64,000 bases of DNA from Solibacillus silvestris_B (GCF_051967575.1 NZ_JBQCJW010000001.1:167173-231172), one strand, 5' to 3'. Shown: positions 17,829 to 26,983, numbered from the stretch's first letter. The notes: generated by a model not told the origin, from the sequence alone. Made by a program: numbers and translations.

Positions 17829-18728
17829 TTGAGTTTACAGGGAAAAGCAAATGTTTTAATGATTATCGTTACGATGTTTTGGGGGCTATCCTATACCTTT
17901 ATGGTGATGGGGCTTGAAATTTTGGAAACCTATAATGTTGTAGCATTGCGATGTTTAATCGCATTTATCATTGCGGGGCTAATCTTTTTGCCGAAGATGT
18001 TGCGCGTCAATGCAAAAACAATTTTCTATTCATCCATTCAAGGTTTTTTGCTGTTTTCGGTTTTTGCCTTATCACTTTTCGGATTAAAAACGACTTCTGC
18101 AAGCAATGCGGGCTTTATTTTAAGCTTAACTGTTGTATTGGTGCCTATCTTTACAAGCTTTTTGGAAAAACGACTCCCTTCACGGGCAGTAAGCTTTGCC
18201 GTTGTTGCGACAATGATAGGGATTATAATTTTAACATTTAAAGAATCGCTTTCTTTCCAGCCAGGTGATTTATTAGTTGCGATTGCTGCGGTTTGCTACT
18301 CTGTCTACTTAATATTAAACAGTAAATTCACGAAAGACGTGGAATCGATTTCTTACGGTGTGTACCAGTTAGGTGTCGCTGGTTTATTCGGCGCAATTTT
18401 TACAATATTATTTGAATCCCCGCAGCTTCCGTCAACTTCAACGGGTTGGGTTGCTATTTTAGGATTGGGCATTATTTGTACAGCATTTTGCTTTATTGCA
18501 CAAGCTGTTGTACAACAATATACATCCCCTACACATACGGGTTTAATTTTTTCTTTGGAACCAATTTTTGCGGCGATTTTTGCAGTGATCTTCCTAGGTG
18601 AAGGACTGACTTCGCAGCTATTAATCGGTGGCGCATTTATTTTAATCGGAAATTTTGTTGCTCAGCTTGAACAATTGATATCGATGAAAAAATTAACTGC
18701 AGCCGCTCAATCTGAGACAACGATATAA
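17829..18728 (+). CDS. EamA/DMT-family transporter
   Basis: 299 aa with ten predicted membrane helices in two EamA repeats. The opening KANVLMIIVTMFWGLSYTF and the end of repeat 2 (SLEPIFAAIFAVIFLGE) are characteristic. It exports an unknown metabolite. The TTG at 17829 has GGTGA 7 nt upstream; the ATG at 17796 has no ribosome site and would add a non-conserved head, so TTG is preferred. It is divergent from the LysR gene, its likely regulator. Confidence 0.83.
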   Translation: MSLQGKANVLMIIVTMFWGLSYTFMVMGLEILETYNVVALRCLIAFIIAGLIFLPKMLRVNAKTIFYSSIQGFLLFSVFALSLFGLKTTSASNAGFILSLTVVLVPIFTSFLEKRLPSRAVSFAVVATMIGIIILTFKESLSFQPGDLLVAIAAVCYSVYLILNSKFTKDVESISYGVYQLGVAGLFGAIFTILFESPQLPSTSTGWVAILGLGIICTAFCFIAQAVVQQYTSPTHTGLIFSLEPIFAAIFAVIFLGEGLTSQLLIGGAFILIGNFVAQLEQLISMKKLTAAAQSETTI

Positions 18729-18964
18729 TACTGGGAGGCATGGTGATTATTGCGCCATTTCTCCTTTTTTTCTTTAAGGCAGAGATTTTTATTCTATTTT
18801 TGTTCTATTTTAAATCATTTTTTAATATAATAAAAAATGTGACTATTTTTCTGATAGTTCTAAAAAGATAATCAGTTTTCATAATAACATTCTGACGTTA
18901 TTATAAAGAATAGCATTGCTACAATAACAAGTATTTAACAAGTTGTATTAAAGGAAGTGTTACA

Positions 18965-19954
18965 ATGGTTATGGTTGGACGTAATGACCAATGCATATGT
19001 GGTAGCGGAAAAAAATATAAGAAATGTTGCGAAGGGAAAAACCAAGTTACTTCGATGAACGTTTTCCAAGATGAAATTGAAAACGTGCTGCAAACATTCT
19101 ATAGTAACTACCCAGAAAGAAAAGATATTCGAGAGTTTATGGAATTAGTGCAAATTTGGGCCCCTAAGCTTGAAAAAAAGTTACACAAAGAATTAGTAGA
19201 AGCAGTTGCCTTGGATGAATTTTTCTTCCATCAGCGCCCGGATATTTGGAAAAATTTCCTGTTAAAAACAGCAAAGAAAGCTATGCGCCCATCGATGATC
19301 GAATTGTTGCAAACATGGGAAAAGCCAATTTTCTTCATTGGTATCGTAGAAGAAGTGAACAACGATTATTTTACGGCTATTTCTGCATTAGATGGTACAA
19401 GCTATCATATTCAGCGTGAAAGTCATAAATCTATTCCATTAGGGATGCGTGTATTCGCATTTTTATTGCCTGATGGTTCTAAAAAGGAAAATCATGTTTT
19501 AGCCGTTTCGACATTAATTTTCTTCCATAAAGAACATGCGATATCATTTGAGCAATTTACAGATGCTTTTAATGCAAGTGGTTTATCACTCGAGCAATTC
19601 GCAAAAGAAAAACACCTATTATTATGGGAAGGTTTAGTAGAAAACGGCTACGAAGGCGAAGAGTTCACGCCGTTTGAACAAGAAGTGGTTGAGCAGCTAA
19701 AAGAATTCATGACAGACAAATCCATCGATAATGAAAGCTTTGTAATGCTCGTTGAAGATTATTTAATTGAAAAACAGCCCTCAGCCCGAAAAGCAGGAGC
19801 TATTGCTGCTGGCGCTATTCGTTTCGGTCAAGATCATGATTTATTAGGCCAAAAATTCACTGTTAAAGAAATCGGCGAAAGCTTTAGCGTTTCCCCGTCT
19901 TCATTGAATAAATATTATCAGGAATTAACTGCTTTCTACAAAGAAAAGCAATAA
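18965..19954 (+). CDS. SEC-C motif protein
   Basis: 329 aa. Residues 5-24 are a SEC-C zinc motif (GRNDQCICGSGKKYKKCC), the same module found at the end of SecA. The remaining ~300 residues are helical and not recognised beyond this; the last 60 residues (FTVKEIGESFSVSPSSLNKYYQEL) look like a helix-turn-helix. The GGAAG site is 7 nt before the ATG. Monocistronic with a clear terminator. Function is unknown; SEC-C modules bind zinc and often mediate ribosome or protein contacts. Confidence 0.78.
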   Translation: MVMVGRNDQCICGSGKKYKKCCEGKNQVTSMNVFQDEIENVLQTFYSNYPERKDIREFMELVQIWAPKLEKKLHKELVEAVALDEFFFHQRPDIWKNFLLKTAKKAMRPSMIELLQTWEKPIFFIGIVEEVNNDYFTAISALDGTSYHIQRESHKSIPLGMRVFAFLLPDGSKKENHVLAVSTLIFFHKEHAISFEQFTDAFNASGLSLEQFAKEKHLLLWEGLVENGYEGEEFTPFEQEVVEQLKEFMTDKSIDNESFVMLVEDYLIEKQPSARKAGAIAAGAIRFGQDHDLLGQKFTVKEIGESFSVSPSSLNKYYQELTAFYKEKQ

Positions 19955-19963
19955 AATCAAATT

Positions 19964-19996
19964 AGCTACTTTCGAGACATCGAAAGTAGCTTTTAT
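19964..19996 (+). terminator. Terminator of the SEC-C gene
   Basis: AGCTACTTTCG pairs with CGAAAGTAGCT, followed by TTTTAT, 10 nt after the stop. Confidence 0.85.
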
Positions 19997-20009
19997 ATTA
20001 TGCGAAAAT

Positions 20010-20180
20010 AAAAAAACGATTCGTAAATTAGCCGTGATGCTGCGCTAATTACAAATCGTTTTTTCCCTTTGCAATAAAGGGATTAAAAAATGAAGAAATT
20101 TTTCAACGGAAACCACTCCGTTGAAGGATTTACCTATAGAACATAAATCTGTACCAAAGATTTATAAAGGTAAATAAGAA
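20010..20180. other. Cluster of four hairpins between convergent genes
   Basis: Four successive inverted repeats occur. The first is a long terminator-like stem with T run at 20011-20066 (AAAAAACGATT... ...AATCGTTTTTT). The others are CCCTTT/AAAGGG (20065-20081), TTCAACGGA/TCCGTTGAA (20102-20125) and a nested double stem: ATTTACCT/AGGTAAAT (20128-20175) enclosing ATAAATCT/AGATTTAT (20143-20165). The first is a terminator for the convergent genes. The last two are more structure than a simple 3' end needs. Confidence 0.55.
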
Positions 20181-20243
20181 ATACTTAATAAGTATATCAA
20201 AAAAATATCATTTTTCAACAATATAGCAAATGTTAAAAAATTA

Positions 20244-20435
20244 TCATTTTTCACTAATTTTCATTATTTCTTCACCTAAAAACTGAAGCTGTTCTCCTAC
20301 TGTGCAGCTTTCTATACAGAAACGATGTGCTCCTTGCTTCCCTCGAGTTTTTCGAAGGTCACGAATGACAAGGCAATCCACACAGTACGTATCTGTTAAT
20401 TGATCTATATCTTTCATTACATCAACTTTATTCAA
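20244..20435 (-). CDS. ypeQ: Zinc-finger protein, YpeQ-like
   Basis: 63 aa. Cysteines and one histidine in CVDC...HRFCIESC fit a zinc-finger motif of the DUF2602/YpeQ group. An ATG at the ribosome-site edge leads straight to a stop, so the TTG at 20435, 8-9 nt after GGAGG, is the start. It is divergent from the RNase H-like gene at 20546; in B. subtilis ypeQ and ypeP are also neighbours, which supports the call. Function is unknown. Confidence 0.72.
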   Translation of the reverse strand: MNKVDVMKDIDQLTDTYCVDCLVIRDLRKTRGKQGAHRFCIESCTVGEQLQFLGEEIMKISEK

Positions 20436-20545
20436 TTCATGTGCCTCCTCTAATTTGTTTTACTATTGTACGCTATTTTATTTCTTTTCTCCAACTTCCA
20501 TCCTTTTGCTATACTTGATGTATGTGAAGCAAAAGGAGCGGTTTA

Positions 20546-20947
20546 ATGCTAGAAGTATACATTGATGGCGCAAGTGCCGGCAATCCTGGTCCGAGTGGAA
20601 TCGGGATTTTTATAAAAGGTGAAGGACATCACTTAAAAATAAGCGAACCAATAGGCAATACAAATAATCATCAGGCAGAATTCACTGCACTAGTGCGCGG
20701 ATTGGAAGAAGCGCTGAAAATCGGCTCATCGTTTGTTTCGATGCGCTCCGACTCGAAAATAGTTGTAAGTTCAATCGACAAAGCATATGTCAAAAACGAG
20801 GAATTTAAGCCATATTTGCAACAAGCGTTATCCCTTATTGAACAGTTTGAGCTTTTTTTCATAAAATGGATTCCCGATAAAGACAATAAAGCCGCAGATG
20901 TACTTGCACGTGAAGCGATTTTGAAGAATTCATCAGAAACATTATAG
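20546..20947 (+). CDS. ypeP: RNase HI-like protein, YpeP type
   Basis: 133 aa with the RNase H fold. Acidic residues are visible in YIDGASAGNPGPSG, HQAEFTAL, RSDSKIVV and near the end in NKAADVLA. It would cut the RNA strand of RNA/DNA hybrids, but the YpeP subgroup in B. subtilis is reported as weak or inactive, so activity is uncertain. AAAAGGAG precedes the ATG. The partner ypeQ is divergent. A long terminator follows. Confidence 0.82.
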   Translation: MLEVYIDGASAGNPGPSGIGIFIKGEGHHLKISEPIGNTNNHQAEFTALVRGLEEALKIGSSFVSMRSDSKIVVSSIDKAYVKNEEFKPYLQQALSLIEQFELFFIKWIPDKDNKAADVLAREAILKNSSETL

Positions 20948-21012
20948 CGCCGGTTCAGACTTTGCAATTGATGCACCTAACATTTCGATGTTTTGCACTA
21001 TCTTCTCAATAA

Positions 21013-21056
21013 AAAACGATTCATTTATCAAAAAACACATAAATGAATCGTTTTCT
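21013..21056. terminator. Bidirectional terminator
   Basis: AAAACGATTCATTTA pairs perfectly with TAAATGAATCGTTTT (15 bp). It lies between ypeP and the convergent MFS gene, with T or A runs on both sides. Confidence 0.85.
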
Positions 21057-22247
21057 TCAGTTTTGCGTGTTTGGTTTTCTGTAAACGAAAAACAGCATGT
21101 AAATTATAAATACGACAACCAATAATGCAGCCGAACTAATATAAACTAGTTCATAGCCTAAGTTTACCGCAACAATTCCCAATACATACGAACCGATTGC
21201 AATTCCTATATCGAATAGAGTAAAATACGTTGCCGTAGCATAACCGCTGCGCTTAGCGGAAGTTGATTGAATGCATAACGATTGGAAACTTGTCGTCAAT
21301 GTCCCGTACCCTGCCCCGATAAAGATGGCCGATAATAAAAATGTAACGGATTGATCCGCATTTGCCAGTATGACAAGCCCAATCATAAATAAAAAGAACG
21401 AAGGGATAATAACATATTTTGCCCCGAGTGTATCATAAATTTTGCCTGTGAACGGACGGATGGAAATCATTGCAACCGCAAATACAGCGTAAAAATAACT
21501 TGCCGCCCCGAGTAAATTCTTTTCTTCTGCATAGAGCGATAAAAAAGATAAAACACTTGCATAAGAAAATGCAATCAAGCAGGCGATTGCTGCTATCGGC
21601 AATGCTTTACGCTCAAATAAATCATTGAATGAAAATTTCAAATTACGGTCTTTCACTAATGGTGCCGGCAAATCTTTCGTCTGTATTGTTAATGCAAGTA
21701 ATCCGCCAATGGCAACAAACACGGACAACACGATAAATAATACATTGAAGCTTGCATATTGAATGATCAGCAAGCCAAAAAATGGTCCGAATACAACGGC
21801 TAAATTCGTAGACATCGTAAAATATCCAAGGCCTGTTCCTTTGCGATTTGCCGGGATAATATCTGCAGCCAATGAACCTGCCGCTGTTGTAGCAATACTA
21901 AACCAAATCCCTTGGAAAAATCGCAATGCCAACAATAAAATAAATGGTTTAAAAACTAAATATAAAATCGTGCATATTAAATAAATAAAAAGGCTGATTA
22001 TAAGCAATCGCTTTTTCCCAAACAAATCAAGCAGCTTCCCGCAAAATGGTCGCATAATAATTGCTGATAATAAGAAAATAGTTACGAGCAGTCCGGAATC
22101 GTCATCCGATTTCCCTAAAACCCCAATCGCATATAACGGTAATGTTGTAATTAAACCATAAAATACAAAAAAGACTGCCATATTCGTAAAAAACAGGCTG
22201 ATAAAACGCTTCGTAAAAATTTTATTCTGTTGTTCTTGTTGCTCCAT
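21057..22247 (-). CDS. MFS transporter
   Basis: 396 aa with twelve hydrophobic helices. Between helices 2 and 3 it has GKLLDLFGKKRLL, matching the MFS G-x-x-x-D-R/K motif, with a second copy GKIYDTLGAKYV in the C-terminal half. It is probably a proton-driven exporter; the substrate is unknown. A GTG at 22253 overlaps the ribosome site, so the ATG at 22247 is chosen (GAAGGA 8-9 nt upstream). It follows the MarR gene by 5 nt, so the pair is an operon like B. subtilis ywoH-ywoG. Confidence 0.87.
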   Translation of the reverse strand: MEQQEQQNKIFTKRFISLFFTNMAVFFVFYGLITTLPLYAIGVLGKSDDDSGLLVTIFLLSAIIMRPFCGKLLDLFGKKRLLIISLFIYLICTILYLVFKPFILLLALRFFQGIWFSIATTAAGSLAADIIPANRKGTGLGYFTMSTNLAVVFGPFFGLLIIQYASFNVLFIVLSVFVAIGGLLALTIQTKDLPAPLVKDRNLKFSFNDLFERKALPIAAIACLIAFSYASVLSFLSLYAEEKNLLGAASYFYAVFAVAMISIRPFTGKIYDTLGAKYVIIPSFFLFMIGLVILANADQSVTFLLSAIFIGAGYGTLTTSFQSLCIQSTSAKRSGYATATYFTLFDIGIAIGSYVLGIVAVNLGYELVYISSAALLVVVFIIYMLFFVYRKPNTQN

Positions 22248-22252
22248 ATACA

Positions 22253-22651
22253 CTATCCTTCCATCTTTTCCAGTAAATCAATTAGGAGTTCCTGTTCTTC
22301 CTGTGATAAATGCTCAGTTATTTTTTGTTCAAATGATAAGACAGATGCTTCGACTGCCGGAAACTGCGCAAACGCATACTTCGTTAAAGCGATTATTTTT
22401 TCGCGTTTATCATTGCCTTGCCGTCTTTCCACCCAGCCAAGCGTTTCCAATCGCGTCACTGTTCTTGTAATAGTCGGTGCTTCCACATTCAAGTATTTCC
22501 AAATTTCCGTTAAAGACATCGGTCCATTTTGATGCAGTAAAAAAAGAATTGTCCACTGTGAGCTAAACAGACTATGCGGTTTTAACGCTTCATTTAATTG
22601 ATTGACTAAATTCCGGTTTTGCTGAAAAAACATATGAAATAACGGATTCAT
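22253..22651 (-). CDS. MarR-family transcriptional regulator
   Basis: 132 aa winged-helix protein. The recognition part is PMSLTEIWKYLNVEAPTITRTVTRLETLGWVERRQ followed by DKREKIIALT, the MarR wing with its D-x-R motif. The first 30 and last 30 residues form the dimerisation helices. The ATG at 22651 is 7 nt from AGAGGTG; the GTG at 22660 lies inside that site. It probably represses itself and the MFS gene just downstream. A near-palindrome is present at 22670-22685. Confidence 0.88.
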   Translation of the reverse strand: MNPLFHMFFQQNRNLVNQLNEALKPHSLFSSQWTILFLLHQNGPMSLTEIWKYLNVEAPTITRTVTRLETLGWVERRQGNDKREKIIALTKYAFAQFPAVEASVLSFEQKITEHLSQEEQELLIDLLEKMEG

Positions 22652-22669
22652 TCCATTCACCTCTAATTT

Positions 22670-22685
22670 ATTTACCTAGCTAAAT
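22670..22685. promoter_or_regulatory. Candidate MarR operator
   Basis: ATTTACCTAGCTAAAT is a 16-bp near-palindrome (two mirrored mismatches) centred on CTAG, 19-34 bp upstream of the MarR start, where an autorepressor would block transcription. Confidence 0.5.
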
Positions 22686-22750
22686 ATATTCGTACCTTAT
22701 ATGTTACGCCTCACGAAATAATATGTAAAGCAGTATAGCAAAAAAATACA

Positions 22751-22791
22751 AAAAAGAAGCATTTAAACTAAACTGCTAGCTTAAATGCTTC
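22751..22791 (-). terminator. Terminator of coaW
   Basis: On the minus strand GAAGCATTTAA pairs with TTAAATGCTTC and a T6 run follows, right after the coaW stop. Confidence 0.85.
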
Positions 22792-22794
22792 CGC

Positions 22795-23631
22795 TTATAT
22801 TTTATTGTGTTCGCGAATATTTAAAAGGGCGCCGATAGCACCGGAAAATCCGCAATCTTTCAAAAATACAGGTTTATGCTTTTTCAAAATCGTATAATGT
22901 TCGATAACTTTTATAAGTTGGTCATTGTCTATTAATGTTGAACCGATATATACAATATTTTCAGTATGATGCTGCTCCGCAAGCTGAATGCTTAACGTGG
23001 AAATCACTTCCCCTATTAGCCCTTGCGTTGTAGCTAAAACATCATTTTGCATGAATTTGCGTTTCTCGGTAATTCCTACTTTACCAAAATTACTGGCCGT
23101 TAAATTGCCGTCAATCGGTGTATCCATACCTTGATAAATATCTTTTACAAGTAAATCGATTCCTTCGCGATCCCCTTGAAAAGCATGTGTCTTTATTACA
23201 TCAAAATCCGAAATGCCTGTCATGATTGTTGAAAGCCCGATTAATGTGCCGCCGCCAACACCTGTCCCGCCAACACGCTTATGTGTATTCCCGTCCATAT
23301 AGTGAATTGATGTTCCCGTACCAATGTTTGTAATGATACTTTGGTTGATGGCGTGTCCTTCTTTCTCCAGTAAATAGCGCACACCTTTTAAAGTTGCTTC
23401 AAATTCAACGATATATTCAATCGACTTCATCGTTTTCAGAACGTCGCGCAATTGTTCCGTCCGTCCCCCTGTTAAGCCGATTTCTTCTACTTGAGGATGT
23501 TTTTCTAACCATTCTTTAACTAAATGCATTTCATTAGATGGAAAGACTGTCAATGTAAGCTCCTGATGTTCATTCAAATATGCAAGCTTTGTCAACGTAC
23601 CCCCTGTATCAATTCCAATCCATGTTGACAT
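22795..23631 (-). CDS. coaW: Type II pantothenate kinase
   Basis: Phosphorylates pantothenate, the committed CoA step. 278 aa of the ASKHA fold. The phosphate-1 loop is GIDTGGT at residues 6-12; further motifs are LTGGRTEQL, NIGTGTSIHYM and the glycine-rich VGGTGVGGGTLIGL. Staphylococcal-type CoaW has the same plan and is feedback-resistant to CoA. AAAGGAG precedes the ATG at 23631; the in-frame stretch up to 23736 has no ribosome site. It lies ~100 nt after the exonuclease gene. The separate CoaB-like gene at 16137 may act in the same pathway. Confidence 0.92.
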   Translation of the reverse strand: MSTWIGIDTGGTLTKLAYLNEHQELTLTVFPSNEMHLVKEWLEKHPQVEEIGLTGGRTEQLRDVLKTMKSIEYIVEFEATLKGVRYLLEKEGHAINQSIITNIGTGTSIHYMDGNTHKRVGGTGVGGGTLIGLSTIMTGISDFDVIKTHAFQGDREGIDLLVKDIYQGMDTPIDGNLTASNFGKVGITEKRKFMQNDVLATTQGLIGEVISTLSIQLAEQHHTENIVYIGSTLIDNDQLIKVIEHYTILKKHKPVFLKDCGFSGAIGALLNIREHNKI

Positions 23632-23735
23632 AAAATATTCTCCTTTATCATTCCCGCGAGTAATTCGTACTTCCCTATCATAACGTAATGAGCAAACGCA
23701 ATAAAGAAAAAATTCTCCTATTATGGGAGAATTCA

Positions 23736-24797
23736 TTATACCTGAATTATATTTTTTTCGATTAAAGCCCGTTTATAAAATTCCTCGACAAATACATGCT
23801 CGTATTTTCGAATCAAACGCAGAATCTTTGCTTCATATGAATGTGTAGATTCATCAACTAAATGAAATTTTGCGATGATTTCTTCTTTTTTCAATAAATT
23901 AGCCAATGTCATCACTTCTGTTTTAGGCAATGTCACTTGATGCAGCTTCAATATTTTTGACATAGAGCGTAATGCGGTGCGCGAAATTAAAATTTTCCCT
24001 GCCGCCTCAGCGGAAATTTGCTGTAAGAACTGCTTTGCCTGCTCATTCGGTTTAATATTGATTTTTTCTGTAATTGTCGCTTCGCCATCTTCTCCCTGCC
24101 GTTCAATCGTTTGAATGGTGAAAGGTAGTTCATCCCGAAATGTATTCATCGTTTGAATATGTATTTGTTCATTTTCAACTTTACAATATGTCGCTGAAAT
24201 CACTAATTCATAAGTTGTTTCAAGCATACGGAAGTTTGTTAACAACAGTAAAAAATTATTTGTTTGTTGCTGTTCGATCAGTTTTTCCCCGTCTACTTCC
24301 ATAAAGATGGACAAAAGACTCGCAGCATCAGCTAAAGCGCGGTGCTGTGTTTCGTTTTCCAATCCGAGCTGAGCCATTAAGCCTCCTAAAGAAGGCTGTT
24401 CCTTCAATGCATGCGCAATCATATATTTTTGCTGAAAATCAATCATCGGATATAAACAATCATTTTTTATGTAATTACGCATCAATTCTTCTTCCAGCAC
24501 TTTGCGATCAAATTCGCCAAATGTCAGAAATACATAATCCTGTTTGCACCAGCGTTTAAACTTATAAAACGCCTCTTTAAAGGAAGGGGCATCAAGAAGC
24601 TGTTCAGTTGTAATCCCTGTTAATTTTTGAATATGCGTATTTAATCTTTTGAATTTATATGGCTGGATCAACTGTGTAAATGTTTCAGTTGTCCCATCCG
24701 GCAACCATTTTACTGCACCTATTTCTATAATATATTGTTTTCCGCGGATAAGTGCTGCTTCCACGTCTATGCTAATGTATGTTTTTGTTCTTTCCAA
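23736..24797 (-). CDS. DEDDh-type exonuclease domain protein
   Basis: 353 aa. Residues ~5-170 are a 3'-5' exonuclease domain: motif I SIDVEAA (D and E), motif II TFGEFDRKVL (D), motif III HRALADA (H and D). This matches the PolC-epsilon/KapD group that degrades single-stranded RNA or DNA ends. Residues ~180-353 are an extension of unknown fold, absent from short KapD proteins (~200 aa). A GTG at 24806 is possible, but AGGTG lies properly only before the TTG at 24797. The catalytic residues are all present. Confidence 0.75.
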   Translation of the reverse strand: MERTKTYISIDVEAALIRGKQYIIEIGAVKWLPDGTTETFTQLIQPYKFKRLNTHIQKLTGITTEQLLDAPSFKEAFYKFKRWCKQDYVFLTFGEFDRKVLEEELMRNYIKNDCLYPMIDFQQKYMIAHALKEQPSLGGLMAQLGLENETQHRALADAASLLSIFMEVDGEKLIEQQQTNNFLLLLTNFRMLETTYELVISATYCKVENEQIHIQTMNTFRDELPFTIQTIERQGEDGEATITEKINIKPNEQAKQFLQQISAEAAGKILISRTALRSMSKILKLHQVTLPKTEVMTLANLLKKEEIIAKFHLVDESTHSYEAKILRLIRKYEHVFVEEFYKRALIEKNIIQV

Positions 24798-24894
24798 ATT
24801 TTTCACCTACTATTTTAATAACCGACAAATTCAATTTTAGAAAAAAGAATATTCCTTTTAATTAAGGCTCAACACCAAAATAAGCTCTTGACAG

Positions 24895-25015
24895 CACATG
24901 CTGCTACAGGCTGACGCTTTCCGTGGTTGTGGTCAATCCCCCCGTCGCTGCGCTCCTGCGGTGTATCGGCCGTCATATTTATCTCGCTGGATTTGCCGCA
25001 ATCCGTTCCATGTGC
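24895..25015. repeat. Diverged copy of a Bacillales GC-richer intergenic repeat
   Basis: A patch with much higher GC than its flanks, including CTACAGGCTGACGCTTTCCG and GTCGCTGCGCTCCTGCGG. These phrases are characteristic of a dispersed intergenic repeat I recall from Lysinibacillus/Bacillus genomes. The second half has decayed. The 24798-25246 gap otherwise holds only a coding-like remnant (see 25050-25178). Confidence 0.5.
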
Positions 25016-25049
25016 CTTTATACGAATCGCATATTTATCAAGCATCTAT

Positions 25050-25178
25050 TTTAATCTATACCCAATATTTAAATATGTTCTTATTGTATATGAAATTGCG
25101 CAAGATGACACGACAATGTTCACATATGCATTACAATTCGTTCCAAAAGGCGTTAATTTAGTAAATGTTAGGGTTTAA
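25050..25178 (+). pseudogene. Coding-like remnant, unknown gene end
   Basis: The frame ending at 25178 reads like a real protein C-terminus (VYEIAQDDTTMFTYALQFVP) but has no start with a ribosome site, and the repeat at 24895 precedes it. It is probably the tail of a gene truncated by past rearrangement. Family not recognised. Confidence 0.3.
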
Positions 25179-25190
25179 AATAAGTTAACT

Positions 25191-25245
25191 AAAAAGATGA
25201 TGCCCGGTCAGCAGTAAACTTTTCCTGACCAGGCATCACTTTTTA
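25191..25245 (-). terminator. Terminator of the acetyltransferase gene
   Basis: GATGCCCGGTCAG (25198-25211) pairs with CTGACCAGGCATC (25225-25237, one G-U); A/T runs flank both sides. Confidence 0.8.
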
Positions 25246-25246
25246 G

Positions 25247-25822
25247 TTATAATAATTCATCCACAAATCTTGCTTTCAGATGTTCCCAATCATCCGGAAC
25301 GACACTGTACATTACAGTATGCCGGATTATGCCTTCTTTACGTATCATATGGTTGCGCAACACGCCTTCTTTAACTGCCCCGATTCGTTCTATCGCTTTT
25401 TGCGAGCGCACATTCTCATGTCCTGTTTTAATTTGCACACGATTTAACTGCAACTGTTCAAAACAATATCGCAATAATAAAAACTTGCAATTCGTATTGA
25501 TCGCTGAACGCCATACGTTAGGGTGATACCATGTAGATCCTATTTCCAGTCGTTTATGGTCGAGTGAAATATCCAAAAATGATGTACAGCCGACAAGTTC
25601 ATTCGTTCTTTTATCAATGACGGCAAACATATAGGAACTACCCTTTTCACGTTCATCAATCGCTTTTTTAATATAGCTTCCCACTGCTGCAGAATGAAGC
25701 AAAGTTACTGACATATGCTCCCAGATGCGCGCATCGTTTGCGGCTGATGTGATTGCTTCTAGATCGCTTAACTGAACGGGTCTTAATAATACGACTTCAT
25801 TTTCCAAAACAATATTCTCCAT
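25247..25822 (-). CDS. GNAT acetyltransferase (RimJ/RimL-like)
   Basis: 191 aa. The opening LENEVVLLRPVQLSDLEAI and the later RLEIGSTWYHPNVWRSAINTN, LQLNRVQIKTGHENVRSQ and AIERIGAVKEGVLRNHMI follow the pattern of RimJ/L-type N-acetyltransferases, which transfer acetyl from acetyl-CoA to a protein N-terminus or small amine. The canonical R/Q-x-x-G-x-G/A loop is altered (NVWRSAINT). AGGAG precedes the ATG. Monocistronic. The substrate is unknown. Confidence 0.83.
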   Translation of the reverse strand: MENIVLENEVVLLRPVQLSDLEAITSAANDARIWEHMSVTLLHSAAVGSYIKKAIDEREKGSSYMFAVIDKRTNELVGCTSFLDISLDHKRLEIGSTWYHPNVWRSAINTNCKFLLLRYCFEQLQLNRVQIKTGHENVRSQKAIERIGAVKEGVLRNHMIRKEGIIRHTVMYSVVPDDWEHLKARFVDELL

Positions 25823-26426
25823 TTATCCTTCTCCTGTCATTATTAGCTTTTTGCTGTATGCTTTCCCTTAATAGCCTGTCCACTTTAGCATAGCGACCCT
25901 TCAATTGTTTGACTTTAGCTGACCATGTCTAAATTTTTCGGTTAATCGAATCATCTTAAATGGGCTATTTCCCTGGAAAAATATATACGGAATTTTTCAA
26001 AAAGGAACAAGGCTAAAAAAAGAATTGTTATTATTTTAGATTGCTTACTTTTCATTCTCCCTATCTACATATTCTTTTCTGTAATCTACTTTTTCCACTA
26101 GTATACATCTTCTCTATATTAAATTTTACCTGCTTTACAAAATTTTTTGTTCGTTAGACAACTTCAACATACATCACAACTGTTTTTAACTATTGGGTAA
26201 TTATAACAAAAGGTGAAGCCATTCATCTAGCTATTCCCAGTTCCATATGTCCACATCCCCCAGCTGCACTTCATGAACCCCTGTTTCACCGCGCAGTTTT
26301 AACAGCTCCTCAAAAGCATATGTTGCATTAAATTGTTATTTTACTGATTGCTTACGATAGCTTTTTTCCTTATCCACTAAAAAGCAGTCACCTTTTATCC
26401 GGTAACTGCTTCATCAATAATTATTT
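25823..26426. other. Long AT-rich gap with a short coding-like fragment
   Basis: Mostly non-coding AT-rich sequence. On the minus strand 26231-26335 holds an open, protein-like frame of about 34 codons (TYAFEELLKLRGETGVHEVQ, then a stop). It has no start codon and a stop immediately upstream, so it looks like the last part of a lost gene. I see nothing else besides the terminator at 26376-26413. Confidence 0.4.
26376..26413 (-). terminator. Terminator (copy 1 of a duplicated sequence)
   Basis: On the minus strand AGCAGTTACC pairs with GGTGACTGCT and TTTTT follows, just after the acetyltransferase stop at 26427. A closely similar sequence lies at 28070-28119. Confidence 0.8.
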
Positions 26427-26954
26427 TTAAAATGGATATTCGTCCAATTTTATCGGTGTTATTTTATTTTGTTTCCAATCCTCATAAATCGATGCATATA
26501 GAACGGTATCCGCAATTGTGCCGTCTTCGTTTTCCCACGCATTTCGCAAATAGCCTTCCTTTACAAATCCGGCTTTGGCAAAGCATTTGCGCATCGCCAA
26601 ATTGTCGGCGCGAGTGTAGCCCTCAATGCGGATTTTCCCTTTCTCACCATAAAGATAATCCTTTAACCACTGCAATGACTTCACACCTAATCCATTACCT
26701 CGCGCGCTTTTCGTTAAACGAAGGTCAAATAAGGGGATTGTGTCTTCTATATCATCGATTATAACAATCCCCACTTTTTCCCCGTCCATCGCAATCCAAA
26801 AAGTCTCTCTTCCGTCCGTATAGTAGCCCTTTATCACAGCCTGTTCAACTGCTTCTTTATTAATAATTGGCTTTGTATGAAATATCCAATCATTTGAACA
26901 TAATAAATCCACGAGCTCATCTAATTCTGAATTGAATTTTGTAATTTTCATCAT
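26427..26954 (-). CDS. GNAT acetyltransferase
   Basis: 175 aa. The acetyl-CoA loop is seen as DLRLTKSARGNGLGVKSLQWL (R-G-N-G-L-G), followed by ADNLAMRKCFAKAGFVKEGYLR, the classic GNAT end. The opening segment has only weak family features. TGAGG precedes two adjacent ATG codons; the first (26954) or second (26951) may be used. Substrate unknown. A decayed hydrolase gene lies directly upstream. Confidence 0.85.
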   Translation of the reverse strand: MMKITKFNSELDELVDLLCSNDWIFHTKPIINKEAVEQAVIKGYYTDGRETFWIAMDGEKVGIVIIDDIEDTIPLFDLRLTKSARGNGLGVKSLQWLKDYLYGEKGKIRIEGYTRADNLAMRKCFAKAGFVKEGYLRNAWENEDGTIADTVLYASIYEDWKQNKITPIKLDEYPF

Positions 26955-26983
26955 CTGGCCTCATTTTGCAGTTAAATTTCCTT

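Noticed and set aside
22686..22750. Search for tRNA or small RNA between the marR and coaW genes
   Set aside because: Only a terminator is seen; no cloverleaf or conserved T-loop.
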